From Rhineura floridana (lineage: Eukaryota > Chordata > Lepidosauria > Squamata > Rhineuridae): a stretch of 64,000 nt of DNA. Below the pieces are notes generated by a model. It saw only the letters and a list, made by a program, of their open reading frames with translations, was not told the DNA's origin and made no database searches. The stretch lies in assembly GCF_030035675.1 (NCBI RefSeq), contig NC_084497.1, positions 28,133,955 through 28,197,954 on the forward strand. Reading direction: 5' to 3'. Every line of letters begins with the position of its first letter. Within the stretch, counting starts at the first letter, position 1. Both the position numbers and the translations under genes were made by a program. Positions 10,601-22,600 of this stretch are shown here, in pieces.

Positions 10601-13600
10601 AACAGCAAAGCAACCTCGTCTCTGAGCTGCAGAGGGGCAGATCGGGACGCCCGGGGCTAATCAGCAACACCTGTCCTCCTCCTGCTGTACACCACTCACA
10701 CCGCTCATGCTCAGGCCATCTGGGTTTGAAGGGCAACCCTCCGAGCAACTTCTCAAGCAGAAGATGTGATGTCCCCCGTGCTTGCAATGCCATTTCCAAG
10801 AACAGAATGGGGAACAAAGACCAGTATGGGTTAAAACAGCCGCTGGGTCATTTTTCTGCATCGAGAAGCAGCTGTGGGCATTTCAGGGCCCACGGAGGTT
10901 CCTTCTCTGCAGCCAATTTGTCTGGGATGACATCTCCTGGTTCCCTTCACCACAGTTGTCATTCTACGAGCTCAAACAGAAGTCATGACTCTTTTCCCCC
11001 TGGGCCGGCCCTTACCTTGGACCATCTGAGCTCCTCCCCCTTCGTTGAGAGTCCTCCATCCTCCACAGCACTCAAGACCCTCTTACAATCTTCCCAAATG
11101 TCCGCCAACCAGCACAGGTCCATCCAACGGCTTAAGCAAGAAGCTGCCTTGATGGGAGCTTTGGGTTCCTTTCCTTGGGAGTCCAAGTCTCCTTCTCTCC
11201 CTTCTCCTTTACGCTTCCATCCTCAGGCCTCCACTTCTGCTGTGCTAAGCATCATGGGGCAGCTTGCCGCGGAAGAGAGCCACGACAAGCAGGCTGGCGT
11301 GAAATGGCGGACCTCCTTTGCTAGGGATTGGGGCTTGACTTCCACAGTGGGTGCGCTGGGTGATGGTAAAGCCATCCCTGTTGTCTACAGGTGCAGAAAC
11401 ACTGGATTGTGTATGTACCCAACGGAGGCCTCAGACCAGTGTTGGCAAGCGGGTTTCTGTGGCAGTGCTGGTTTGACTTCATTGGCGCTTCGGGGTGAAG
11501 ATGGTTATTCCAACACTTCTGTTGGCTACCTTGAATGTTGCTCAGGAGGAAAGGGTACCTGTGGCTGTCCCAAAACCCTCTGCCATCAAAGGACGATTGA
11601 TCCGGAAGAACATTCCTCTGGAGTGTTCTGTCGCTCCGAGTTGAGGTTCGAGAATCATCCATTGGGTCTTCTATCCTTTGATGGTTTGGCGGTCTCCCTA
11701 GAGACGTTGTGTGCCGAGACTGAGGTGGACATGGGGTTGTCTGTGTACGACACCAAAAAGGAAGTGCACACAATACGTTCTCCTGGAGGACTGGAGGTCG
11801 TTGCTACACACCAGTTTGGTAATGGCTCCAAATCTCTGGAATCTCGAGGTGAACCTGAGGATGATAGTGGGTCCCCATTAATCACAAACTCAGAAGATGA
11901 ATACACCCTGTGTTTGCCACGTCAGAAGCCCAGCCCCTTTGGTGTTCAAGAACATTTTCAGGCTGTCAATAGGATAGGCATGGCCGTTGTCGGGGGAAGT
12001 ACCAGCGACTCCCCAGATTCCATGTCCAACAACTATTGGCCTGGTGTGAAAAATGATCAGGGAGAGGAGCTTTCTGTGGAAGAGACCAAGAAGTGGACTG
12101 TGCTGCCATGCCGTAAGGAGAGCGACAGTGGGGTGAACTGTATGCAAAAGAAGGTGAGCTCAATCTGTTTGTAACAGGAGTTTGAATTTTATTTATTTAT
12201 TTATGTATTATTTGAGTTACATCCCACCCTTCCTCCCAGTAGGAGCCCAGGGCGGCAAGAATTTGGGACCATGCAAGTTAATTGGAAGCAAAACTAGTTG
12301 TGTAAAATAAGTGAGGCAGAATCCAGCTTTTCTCAGCTTTTCCCGGCCCAGTTCTGGTTACCATGGCGCAGAATATAGAATCTTGTGGATGCAGAATGTC
12401 CCAAGCCTTGGGTGGCCCCAGAGATTCCGCAAGACGAGGGGTGGGCTTGTTTAACATCAGACGGGAGTGGTCTTGTCTTGATTTTTCTGTCTTTACTTTC
12501 AGGGCCCGGCAAGAGATGACAGGCTGATGGACAGGAGTGATGACAGGTGATGTTATTACCTGTCAAATGTTTTTAGATGTCCTAAATGCTTTGAAATGTT
12601 TCTACTGTAGTTGGTTTTTAAATTGTTTTGAAATGTTTTAATGTTTTTATCTTATTTTAAGCTGTGCTGTTTTAATTGTTTGATGTTTTCCACCCTGGGC
12701 TCCTTTCAGAGGAAAGGATGGGTGAAAGTCTAATAAAAATAAATAAATAACAGGATGATTTTTTAATACTAGCATTTGGTTTTTAAAAAAGCTATAAGTG
12801 GTAAATCATCATCAGTTTATTGCAGGCAACCAAATACAGGTTTTAGCCAGATAAAATACTAATATACAGAGACAGCTATAAGTGGTAAATGTGAATGCCA
12901 GTTTTGAAGAGGCTTTCCATCCTGCTTTTCCTTTAGAATTATGGTCTGTTCTCTTAAATGGATTAATCAGCTAAAGCTCATCAGTTAATCAACTTAAATT
13001 CATGTGATTAGTTCAACTGCTAGCCCTCCTTTCTGTTTCCCCCCCCCTTCCAGGTCTTTGCCCCAGAGGAGTGACCCCCTGGTGGAGAAGTGTTTCATGG
13101 CCTGGCGTGACCACATCTCCAGGAAGACAGCTGCTGCATGGGCGTTGTACGAGCATCAGCTGTTGCGAAAGGGGCTTTGTGCCTTGCAGTGGGCAGTGCA
13201 GTTGAGGGAGGTCCAAGCAGGCGTCGCTGAGAGGAACCACACATTGGTGGTGCTGGCTGCCAGCTTCCGTAGGGTAAGGAAGCCTTGAGGATGTTAAGAG
13301 AGATGACTGTGGTCAGGAAGGTGCCAGTTTATGAGTTTAGCGACTGCTCAGTGGGGGAACACACACTCTCCTATTGAAAAATAATAATAATCTGGAGAGA
13401 TGCTGCCAGTCAGAGCTGGTGATAATGAACTCAATGGGGCCAATGGCCTGACACCCTGTAGAAAGTAGGTTCTTGTGGGGCAAGGCCAAAGTAAGTGATC
13501 TGAAACAGAGGTGGGGAACCTTTTTCTCAGCCAAAGGGCTGCATTTGCTTCTGGGCAACCTTCCAGGGGCCGCAAAGGTAAATTTTACCTTTTGCACAGT

Positions 13601-16600
13601 AGGCTAGTTTCTGCATATGCTTGCACACCCTCCTCTGTTCAGACATCATCAGAGTGCAAGAATATATAATCCAGCCAGGCAAGAGCACTCACGGAGTGTG
13701 CGAAGCAAGACCAGTGAGGGGCGTGGCCTGGAAGAGAGTTCCAAGGGCCAGGCAGAGAGGCCTGGAGGGTCTCATTCAGCCCCCAAGCCTGAGGCTCCCC
13801 CCTTAATCTAAAAAGAGCCATCCTGGACTCGAATCTGAGTGACGTAGGTTCATTTTTTAGAGATCTTTTACCGAAGGGTGCCACTTGGCGTCCAAAAATT
13901 TCTGGAGAGTCATAAATGAAGCCTTATCCTTTGTCAGTGGCAGGACGTTGCAGCGAGGCAGTGGAAGGCGCAAGCTTCACGGCAACAGGAGGCGGTGACC
14001 CACAGCGAAGGTCTGCTGGCACCCCCAGGTGGAGAGAGAGTCCGGAACTCCCCCATTTCATGCCAGCTCTCTGCAGAACACCTGGAAAATGCCGCTCAGT
14101 ATAGCAGGTGCGCAAAGGCAAGACGGGAATGCCGCTTTAGCTTGCTTGGGGTATATATCGTTAAAATCATCACAGCAGCCCTGCGAGGTAGGCTAGGCTG
14201 TGAAAGCCAATCCAAGGCCCGCCCAGTGAAATCTGTAGCCAGTATGCAGGGATTGGCAACAAAACAGTATGTGATCTGGAGGATTGTTTCAATTGCATTA
14301 AAGGCTACTAAATGCAAGGGAACAATTTTGGATTCCATTTCTGTAAATTGTCCTGGGGAGCTATGAAGGCGCGAGAGCGGTAAATGTACCCTGTCATAAT
14401 CTCCTAATGTCACCCCCATTCTTTCTTTAGTAATGTTGATTTGCTTTATAAGCAAAGGCCTGTTTATTTTAAAGAGCCGCATATATTTTATGTATTAATT
14501 TGAATTGTGACCACTGCACTTTTAATGAGAGTCTGGCTATTTTGTTTCATTCCGTTATAGTTGTTGTAAGTTGCTTGGACAACAAATGGCTAAAAAATCT
14601 AAATGTTTTTATTATTGTTATTATTTCTGTTCTGTTCTTCATTGAGCTTTGTAGGTGCATCTTGGATAGTCTATTCATACGGTTTTCTTGGTATTCCTGA
14701 TCTCTATCTATGAATGTGAAAGTTGGATAGTGAAAAAAGCGGATGAGAAAAATCAACTCATTTGACATTGTGTTGGAGAGCTTTGCGCACACTATGGACT
14801 GCGAAAAAGACAAATAATTGGGTGTTAGAACAAATTAAACCAGAACTATCTCTAGAAGCTAACATGATGAAACTGAGGTTATCATACTTTGGACACATAA
14901 TGAGAAGACACGATTCACTAGAAAAGACAAAAATGCTGGGAAAAACAGCAGGGAGTAGAAAAAGAGGAAGGCCAAACAAGAGATGGATTGATTCCATCAA
15001 GGAAGCCACAGGCCTGAACTTACAAGATCTGAACAGGGCGGTTCACGACAGATGCTCTTGGAGGTCACTGATTCATAGGGTTGCCATAAGTCGTGATCGA
15101 CTTGAAGGCACATGACAAGGTGCATCTTGATTTGCCCAGTCTGCAACTCCGGCCACTGCACCACCCTGCCTCTGTAGGATAAGCAGAACCATTTTGGCTT
15201 TCTTTCAGGGCAGAGGGACTCCTGTGGGTTCAGCTGCATCGCAGGCAGGGAGCGAACAAACTCTGCAGGAAGACAGCAGCGGTGCGGGATGTGAGGCGGC
15301 TGGCTGGTAAGGCGCTCGTTCCACAGCAGCTGTTTATCTTGGTTCACGGCAACTGGAGCCTTGTCACGAAGCTGGACGTCCATTAGTTCTAGTGTCATCC
15401 ACTTTCCCCACCCCGTGCATGCTTTTACGGACCTCTGTCATGTTTACTTTTCCTTGCCATTTTTTCTGAAACGGATTTTTTCCCCCTGAAACTACACTCA
15501 AGTCGTTCTGAAACTAGAAAGCTTTTCAAAGGCAGGAAAGATAAGGAGGAAACTATCGGGAAGGAGAAACCGTGCAGGTCGCCCACTTGTGGTATGTAGG
15601 ACATTATATGGAGAGAGAGCAATGCTGGGACCTGGTAGGGCCACCCGGGGAAGCCGAATGAAGATTCAGGACAGACAAAAGCAAGGATTTCTTCACGCAG
15701 CGCAGACTTCGTTTGTCGGATTTGCTCCTGCACGAGGAAGCAATAGCCCCCAATTTGGAAAGCTTTAAAAGACAGATGCACGGAGGAGGAGACGGCTATG
15801 GATGGCTACTAACCCCGATGCTCACATTTTGCCTCCACGGTCGGAGGCTGGATGCTTTTGAGTACCACTTGCTGCAAACTGCAGGAGGAGAGAGGGGCTG
15901 TTTTGCTCAGGACCCCCTTGGGGGTTTCCCGTTAGGGCATCTGGTTGGCTGCTGTGCAAACAGGATGCTGGACTCAATGGGCCTTTTGCCCAGTCCAGCA
16001 GCAAAGCTCTTTTTATGTTCAGAAGGCCCCATTTTCAATCCCTGGCATCTCTAGATCTGGCTGAGAATGCCCTCCGTTTTAAACCCTGGAGAGCTGCTGC
16101 CAGTCAGTGTAGACAGTACTGAGTTAGATGACCAATGGTCTGACTCAGCAACTTCTTACATTTCTATTTAAATCGGCCCTTTGTTCAAAAACCACGAGGA
16201 CTAGGGCCTTATTTTTAGGGGAAGGATAATAGCTTGGTAGTAGAGCGTCTGTTCTGCATGCAGAAGGTCCCAGGTTCAGTCCCAAACACCTCTAGGTAGG
16301 GCTGGGAAAGACCCGTCTTGAAACCCCGGGAAGAGCAAGATGCAGAACTAAATGGGCTTTTGGCCTGGTCCAGCTACAGGCTGCTTCTTGTGATCTTGCG
16401 TGTTCTTAATGCACATGGAGTATTTGCCTGCCTGCCTGTTGAGCTTAGAAAAATCTGTCCCCCTTGGCTCTGCTCTCTCCTCATTTCTGTTGTGTTTCCC
16501 TCTTTCCCTTGCACTGCAGCAGCTTTCAGACTGTGGCACCTTCAGAAGGAGCATCTGGATAAAGAGGAGATCCGTGCCCAAGACGCCCACACCCTCCTGG

Positions 16601-19600
16601 AGAAAAAGAGGCTGGAGAAGGCATTTGGAACGTGGCGTTCCTGCTACAGGGCAAACCAACGGATTCTGCCCCTGGCTGCTCTAGTGCAGAGAGGGCTGAT
16701 GAGCCGGTGAGCAAAGCCTAATAATTGTTATCATTGTGTTCACGCTTCTTGATCATTCACAATATATATTCATTACTTCTTCGCAACAACCTTCCAAGGT
16801 CGGTTTGTGTTAGCATTTTGTGATGCGATGCTAGTCTGCAGTCTTCACGATGACTTTGGAAGGTAGGTGAGTATTAGTATCCTACGATGTTGCTCTGCAA
16901 TCTTCACAACAACCTTGCAAGGTAGGTCAGTATTAGCATTGTACGATGCTCTTCTGCAACCTTCACAGCAACCTTGCAAGATAGGTCAGTATTAGCACTG
17001 TATGATCTTGTCCTGCTTGTGAGCTTCCCATGGGGGTATCTGGTTGTCCACTCTGAGAACAGGAGGCTGGACTAGATGGCCACCCTTTGACCCAGTTTCA
17101 GGGAGGGCTTTTTCCTTCCTGCCCTGCCTGTGGGCTTCCTGGAGCCATCTGATTGGCTGTTGTGAGAACAGGAGGCTGGACAGATTCCTGCATTGAGCAG
17201 GGGGTTGGACTTGATGGCCTTATAGGCCCCCTCCAACTCTACCATTCTATGAGCCTTTGGCCTATTCAGCAGCCGGGCTTTTCCAACGTTCTTACCTTCC
17301 TTGTCTCCCAAAGGTGCTTCAAGGCTTGGAAGTGCAGCGCCAGTCGGGAGGCACTGAGGAGGTACAGCCTGGAATGCCTGCGAGTTGCATCGTTGAGCGT
17401 GCACTTCCGGCAATGGGCCCTGATGGTCCAGGTCAGGGAAAAGGCCAGGGAGACTCTGCTAGAGCTGTGGACCTTGAAGCGGAGGAGAGCCCACGGTGAG
17501 AACATAGGAGGCAGAGCACTGGTCCATCTGGCTTAGTACTGCCTGCACTGACTGGCAGCAGCTCTTCAGGGTTTCAGACAGGGGACATTCCCAACCATAC
17601 CTGGAGATGCCAACGTCTGGACCCAAGACCTTGTGTACGAAGCAGGTGCCCTACGAATGAACTACAGCCTTCCCCCTAGAAATAAAATAAGATTCTAGTT
17701 CTTATGGTTCTGAGTAAAGGGCTGATTTTGATAGGGTCATAGGAAGCCGCCTTCTACCAAGACAGACCCTTTCTTCTTCTGGCTGAGTATTGCTTGCACT
17801 GACTGGCAGCAGGCTTTCCAAGGTTTCAAGCAGGGGACATTCCCAGCCCTACCTGGAGATGCCGGGGATTGAACCTGGGACCTTCTGCATGCAAGGCAGG
17901 CGCTCTTCCACTGAGCTACAGCCTTCCCTAAAAATAAAATAAGATTCTAGCCCTCATGGTTCTGAAAAAATGATTTAAATAGGGGCCTAAGAAGCTGCCT
18001 TATACTGAGTGAGACCATCTAGCTCAGTGTTGTCTACACTGACTGGCAGTGGCTCTCCAGCTCTTCAAGCAGTACTCTTTTTTTTAACTCTGGAGATGCC
18101 AGGGACTGAACTGGGACCTTTTCCTCTACTACTGAGCTGTGGTCCTTCCTTCAGCCTTTCTGGAAGGTTGAAGATTTTTTTTAAAATCTGGGTCTTTTTA
18201 AAAAAAAAAAATCTAACTGCTTGTTTTTCCCTTACCCTCCCCCCCTCTCCCTCCCCTACCTCTCTCTCTCTCACCTATAAAAGTAGTAAAGTTAGGTTTG
18301 GCTGCAAACGTTCCTGCAGAAAAGCTGGGCTTGAACGTAGCAAGGTGGTCTCAGAAGAATGGAACCAGCACTCTGGAGAGCCTCTGTAACACCTTAACGT
18401 TGCAGCAGGCGTTCTGGACTTGGAAGGCAAGGTGGCAGGAATCTCAGCAAGCTACGTAAGTGCTCAGACGCTGGCCTAAAAGCAAAGAACTTGGTAATGT
18501 TGGGTGCCAAAGTTTCTATGTCCAAATCACAGTTTACATCATTTTTTTGAAAACAAAATATTATTTTAAAAAGCAAACTTCTAGCCCTCATGGAAGGAAA
18601 GATATGTTTGAGAGTGTGGAATTCTAGACGCCAGAGAAAGATGCCTGAATCACATTTTTCATTGTTCGGTGGTATCCAGATAAGTAGGACCTGCAATGAA
18701 AAATTCCAGGGTGGAATACTTCTGTTCACTCTTCAGCCAGCCATGCCCTCCACGACAATACTCCATTCCTTTTCCTCTCTTCCCTTACGCCCCGTCAGTA
18801 TTCCATGACTACTGAGTACACTCCATCATCCTTTGGCTATTCTTGTGATTCTTTGGCACCACCACTCTTAGGGGTTATTTCCCTGTAACTTTGGGTTCCT
18901 CCTATCGTGCGGACACCTCCGTCTTGTCTCGGGTGGTCACATTTGGCTACATAATTAACGGCACTCCCCCTCTGAACTTTGCAAATAGAGGGAGAGATAT
19001 GACATCACCAGTGCGGACGCCGCTTTATGGAGTGCGACAGCACAGTTGGTGCAAAAGAAGTGAAGCAAAGCAGGAAATTTGGGGGGAGGGGGGCAAATCA
19101 AGCAAAGGAAATAATGCACCTAATTTGCAGAATTTCATACAGGCTGCAGAATTCTGATTGCCTGAGTGCAGAATTTTATTTTGCTCTTTTTTTGTGTACA
19201 CCTAGCCCTGCCTAGAATCCCCCCCTCCTTCCACCTACTAGCTCTTCATAACAGGGAAAATTCGAGCTTGCAATCCTATCTCTTGCCCTGTGAAAGGGTG
19301 GAACCCTGCGCAATCATGTGATTTCTTTTCCTGGCGGTGTCTTTCAGCGCTAACTCTCTGCTGAGAGATTGGTGTTTTTACTTCTATAGAATTGAGTTAT
19401 CTTTCTCTGAACGCTCACAGCCTGTTTCACTTCAGTGCTTTCCAGCGAGTCTTGGAGCGACAGCAACTGAGGGAGGCTCTGGGGCGCTGGTGCTGGAAGA
19501 CTTTCTGCCTGCATCCCCTAGGACTCAGCCCCAGGGACCTCACTGAGGATCCTCTCCTTACGTCGCTGGATTTGGAGGAGTCCTCTCTGTCCTCTGGTTT

Positions 19601-22600
19601 CCACAGCAGCATGCCTGCCCCACCCGTCTCCAGAGGTTCACTGGAGAAAGTGAGCACACCTTGCCACCCTGTCATTGCATTGGAATGTTTATTACATTAG
19701 TTATTTACTGATATATTTTAATTAATAGTTTATTTTACAATGACTTTAAAATGTTATAATATTGATAATATTGGACTGTTGTATTATATTTTGAAACGAT
19801 TTAGTCATTTATTATTACGGCAGTGATGCATCGATTTGCATTTTCGTTCTGCCATGATGTGACTTGAGCATATTTATATGGAAAAGCGGCATACGAGTTT
19901 AAATTATACCCAGTGCTAGCCCAACTCAGACTCTGATGAAGTTAATGGGTGTGACTAATTTAGGTTCATGCATTTCCGCGGGTCTATTCTGAGTAAAATA
20001 TAGTTGGCTACAACCATATTTAACTAACTTTTACTTGGGGTAGACCCACTGAAATTAATTAACTTAAGTTACTCATGGATGTTAATTTCAGTCAGTCTAC
20101 TCTAAGTAAAAGTTAGTTGAATACAACCAATAAACTTAAATAAACAAAGCGTCATTTAGAAGCACAGAAAATTGACCCTTGTGTTCTTTGATTCCTGGGG
20201 GTAGGAAGGCAGCCCCGGGGACGGTAGTCAGGCCAGCATCTCTTCATCGGTGACAATTGAAGACTGCAGGCTCTTTCCCCATCATGACTCCCCATCTCCC
20301 AGCTGTGCTCCCAGAGGCCCGAAGGATCTTGCTGATGCAGCCATAGATTTCCACATCCAAGTTCCTATGGATCGTTGCTACATGGGGTGAGTTGGTTTGT
20401 GCTTTCAGTTCAGTGATTCATTCTGTGTTTTTGGCCTCATAGCAAAGAGTTGCTGGGTTTTGGTTGATAAATTGTGAACAAGAAATGAAAGAACCCCACA
20501 TGCGTGTGCAGACTGAGACATTGTTCTGGCTGTGAGATTGGTGGGTTTGAGTTTCTGTCTTGGGTTCCCAAGCCACCCGTGACAGGAACAGAGCTCTCCA
20601 ACCTTGGGTGTCCAGATGTTGCTGGACCACAACTCTCATCATCTCTGGCCATTGGCTAGGCTGGCAGTGGACGATGGGAGTTGTAGTCCAACAACATCTG
20701 GGGACCCAAGGTTGGGGAACACTGGCTTAGAGGACATCGGGCCTGTTCAGATTCCACTTGGTTGCAAAACCAGTGCAGGGATAGACAAAGCTCCCTTAAA
20801 CTGAGTCGGCCCTAACTTAGTATTGGCAACGGCTCTCAACCTATAGATGCCAAAGCAAGTCGCTGGGCCCACAGCAGCATCTGGACACAGCAGGACAGAT
20901 AACCAGGCATGGCTGCACCCAGGGGACCAGGCCTGAAATGACCCCAGCTGTGGTCAACCCGAGATGGCTTTGGTAAGGCCACAGTCAGTCAAGTCTGTGA
21001 TGTACAAAGAGACAGAGGAAAGAGACAGCCTTGCATTTAAAATCTTGCCTGGTCGCTAAAGGCGATCAGGAATTTCTGTGCAGGCGAGTGAGTGGGACGG
21101 GGGAAGAGAAATAGATCTTGCTTCTCCGTCTCCCCAGTTGGCTTCTGTACTAGCTGCCAAAGGAGCTGCTGTTCCTCCACAACTAGCAGCGAAATGATGG
21201 CAGAGTGGGGGATGACTCGCCCCCTTACTCCACTTGGTAGAAGCCTAGTGGGGAAAATCCTTTCTAAGATGCTAGTAGCTTATATTTACCATGCTGGCTG
21301 CAGCAGGGAAAAGGGTAGCTCAGTGGCAGAGCAACTGCTTTGCATGCAAAAGGTCTCAGGTTCAGTCCCCGGCCTTTCTAGATATGGCTGGGAAAGACTC
21401 CTGCGTGATAACCGCGGAGACCTGCAGCCAGTCAGTGTTGGCAGTACTGAGCCAGATGACTGAAAAGGCAGCTCCCTATGTTGCCATTTAAAATCAGCCC
21501 TTTAATTCAGAACTATGAGGACTAGAATCTTGCTTTATTTTTGAGGACAGCTAGAGCCTGCTTTGCATGGCAGAGCATCGGCTTTGCAGGCAGGAGGTCC
21601 CGGGTTCAATTCCTGGCCTCTCCAGATAGGGCCGGGAAAGACCCCCATCTGAAGCCCTTCAGAGCTGCTGCCAGTCAGTGCAGACTATGATAGGCTAGAT
21701 GGGCCATAGACCTGACTTGATATATAAGGCAATGGCACATGGCGATGCAAGCTAGAGGGTGGGAGTGGAAACGGAGGCTTATTTACAAAGCTCGATTAAT
21801 GTAGAAATTAATTCTGGTGCAAGAAGACGCAGCTTTGAGCCTCATGCCAATCCAGCTGTTTGCCTCTTTGGGTGCGGTTCCAGGAGGAAGTATCTGAGGT
21901 TGTGGAGATACCATGTCGTCCTGCGCCACTTCCAGGGTGAGAGGGAGAAGCGACACCTGGCCAGGGCATGGCTGGTTTGGAAGGATAGCTGCAGGACGGA
22001 GCTGGCGCTGCAAGCTTTGGTGAGCGTGTACGAGACACTCGGGGTGGTGAATAGCCAGCCCTGCCCATTGTTTAACCTTCAGTCTGTTCCTGAGAATTGA
22101 TCTGTAGTAAATGAACCTTAGTTTCAAAAACCTGCCAGTTAAGCTTCTAGTCCATATGAGCTGTGTGATGAGAACCTTGAAAACTCATGGGGTGGCGTAG
22201 TGGTCACAATTGACTGAGTTGTCCCTCCGCCCAGGCAAAATCTCTGTTCTGCCCTAAACAGTTGAACCACACAAAGTCCAACTCAAAAGTCGACCCATTA
22301 AAATTAATGGACCTCAGCTAGCCATGTCTATGAGTCTGAGAAGGGCGAGCATTAGACACAACTCATTCTTTCCAGCTCTCCATATGTAAAATGGGAATAA
22401 ATAACGCTGGCTCCGCTTTGTCGCTGACGAAATCTGCTGGGATGATGTATGCAGGGGCTCCCAACCTTTTCCCCTACGGACTGCTTGAAAATTGCTGATG
22501 GCCTTGGCGGTCAGAGTGATCTTTGTGCCTGTTGTAGCAATCGTAATGACCCGTGCTAGATGCTGCATGGTTTTTAGTTGCATTTGCATTGCTGCTTTTA

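Noticed and set aside
16785-17015. CRISPR-like array
   Set aside because: Repeats are contiguous tandem units without spacers, in an animal intron; it is a minisatellite.
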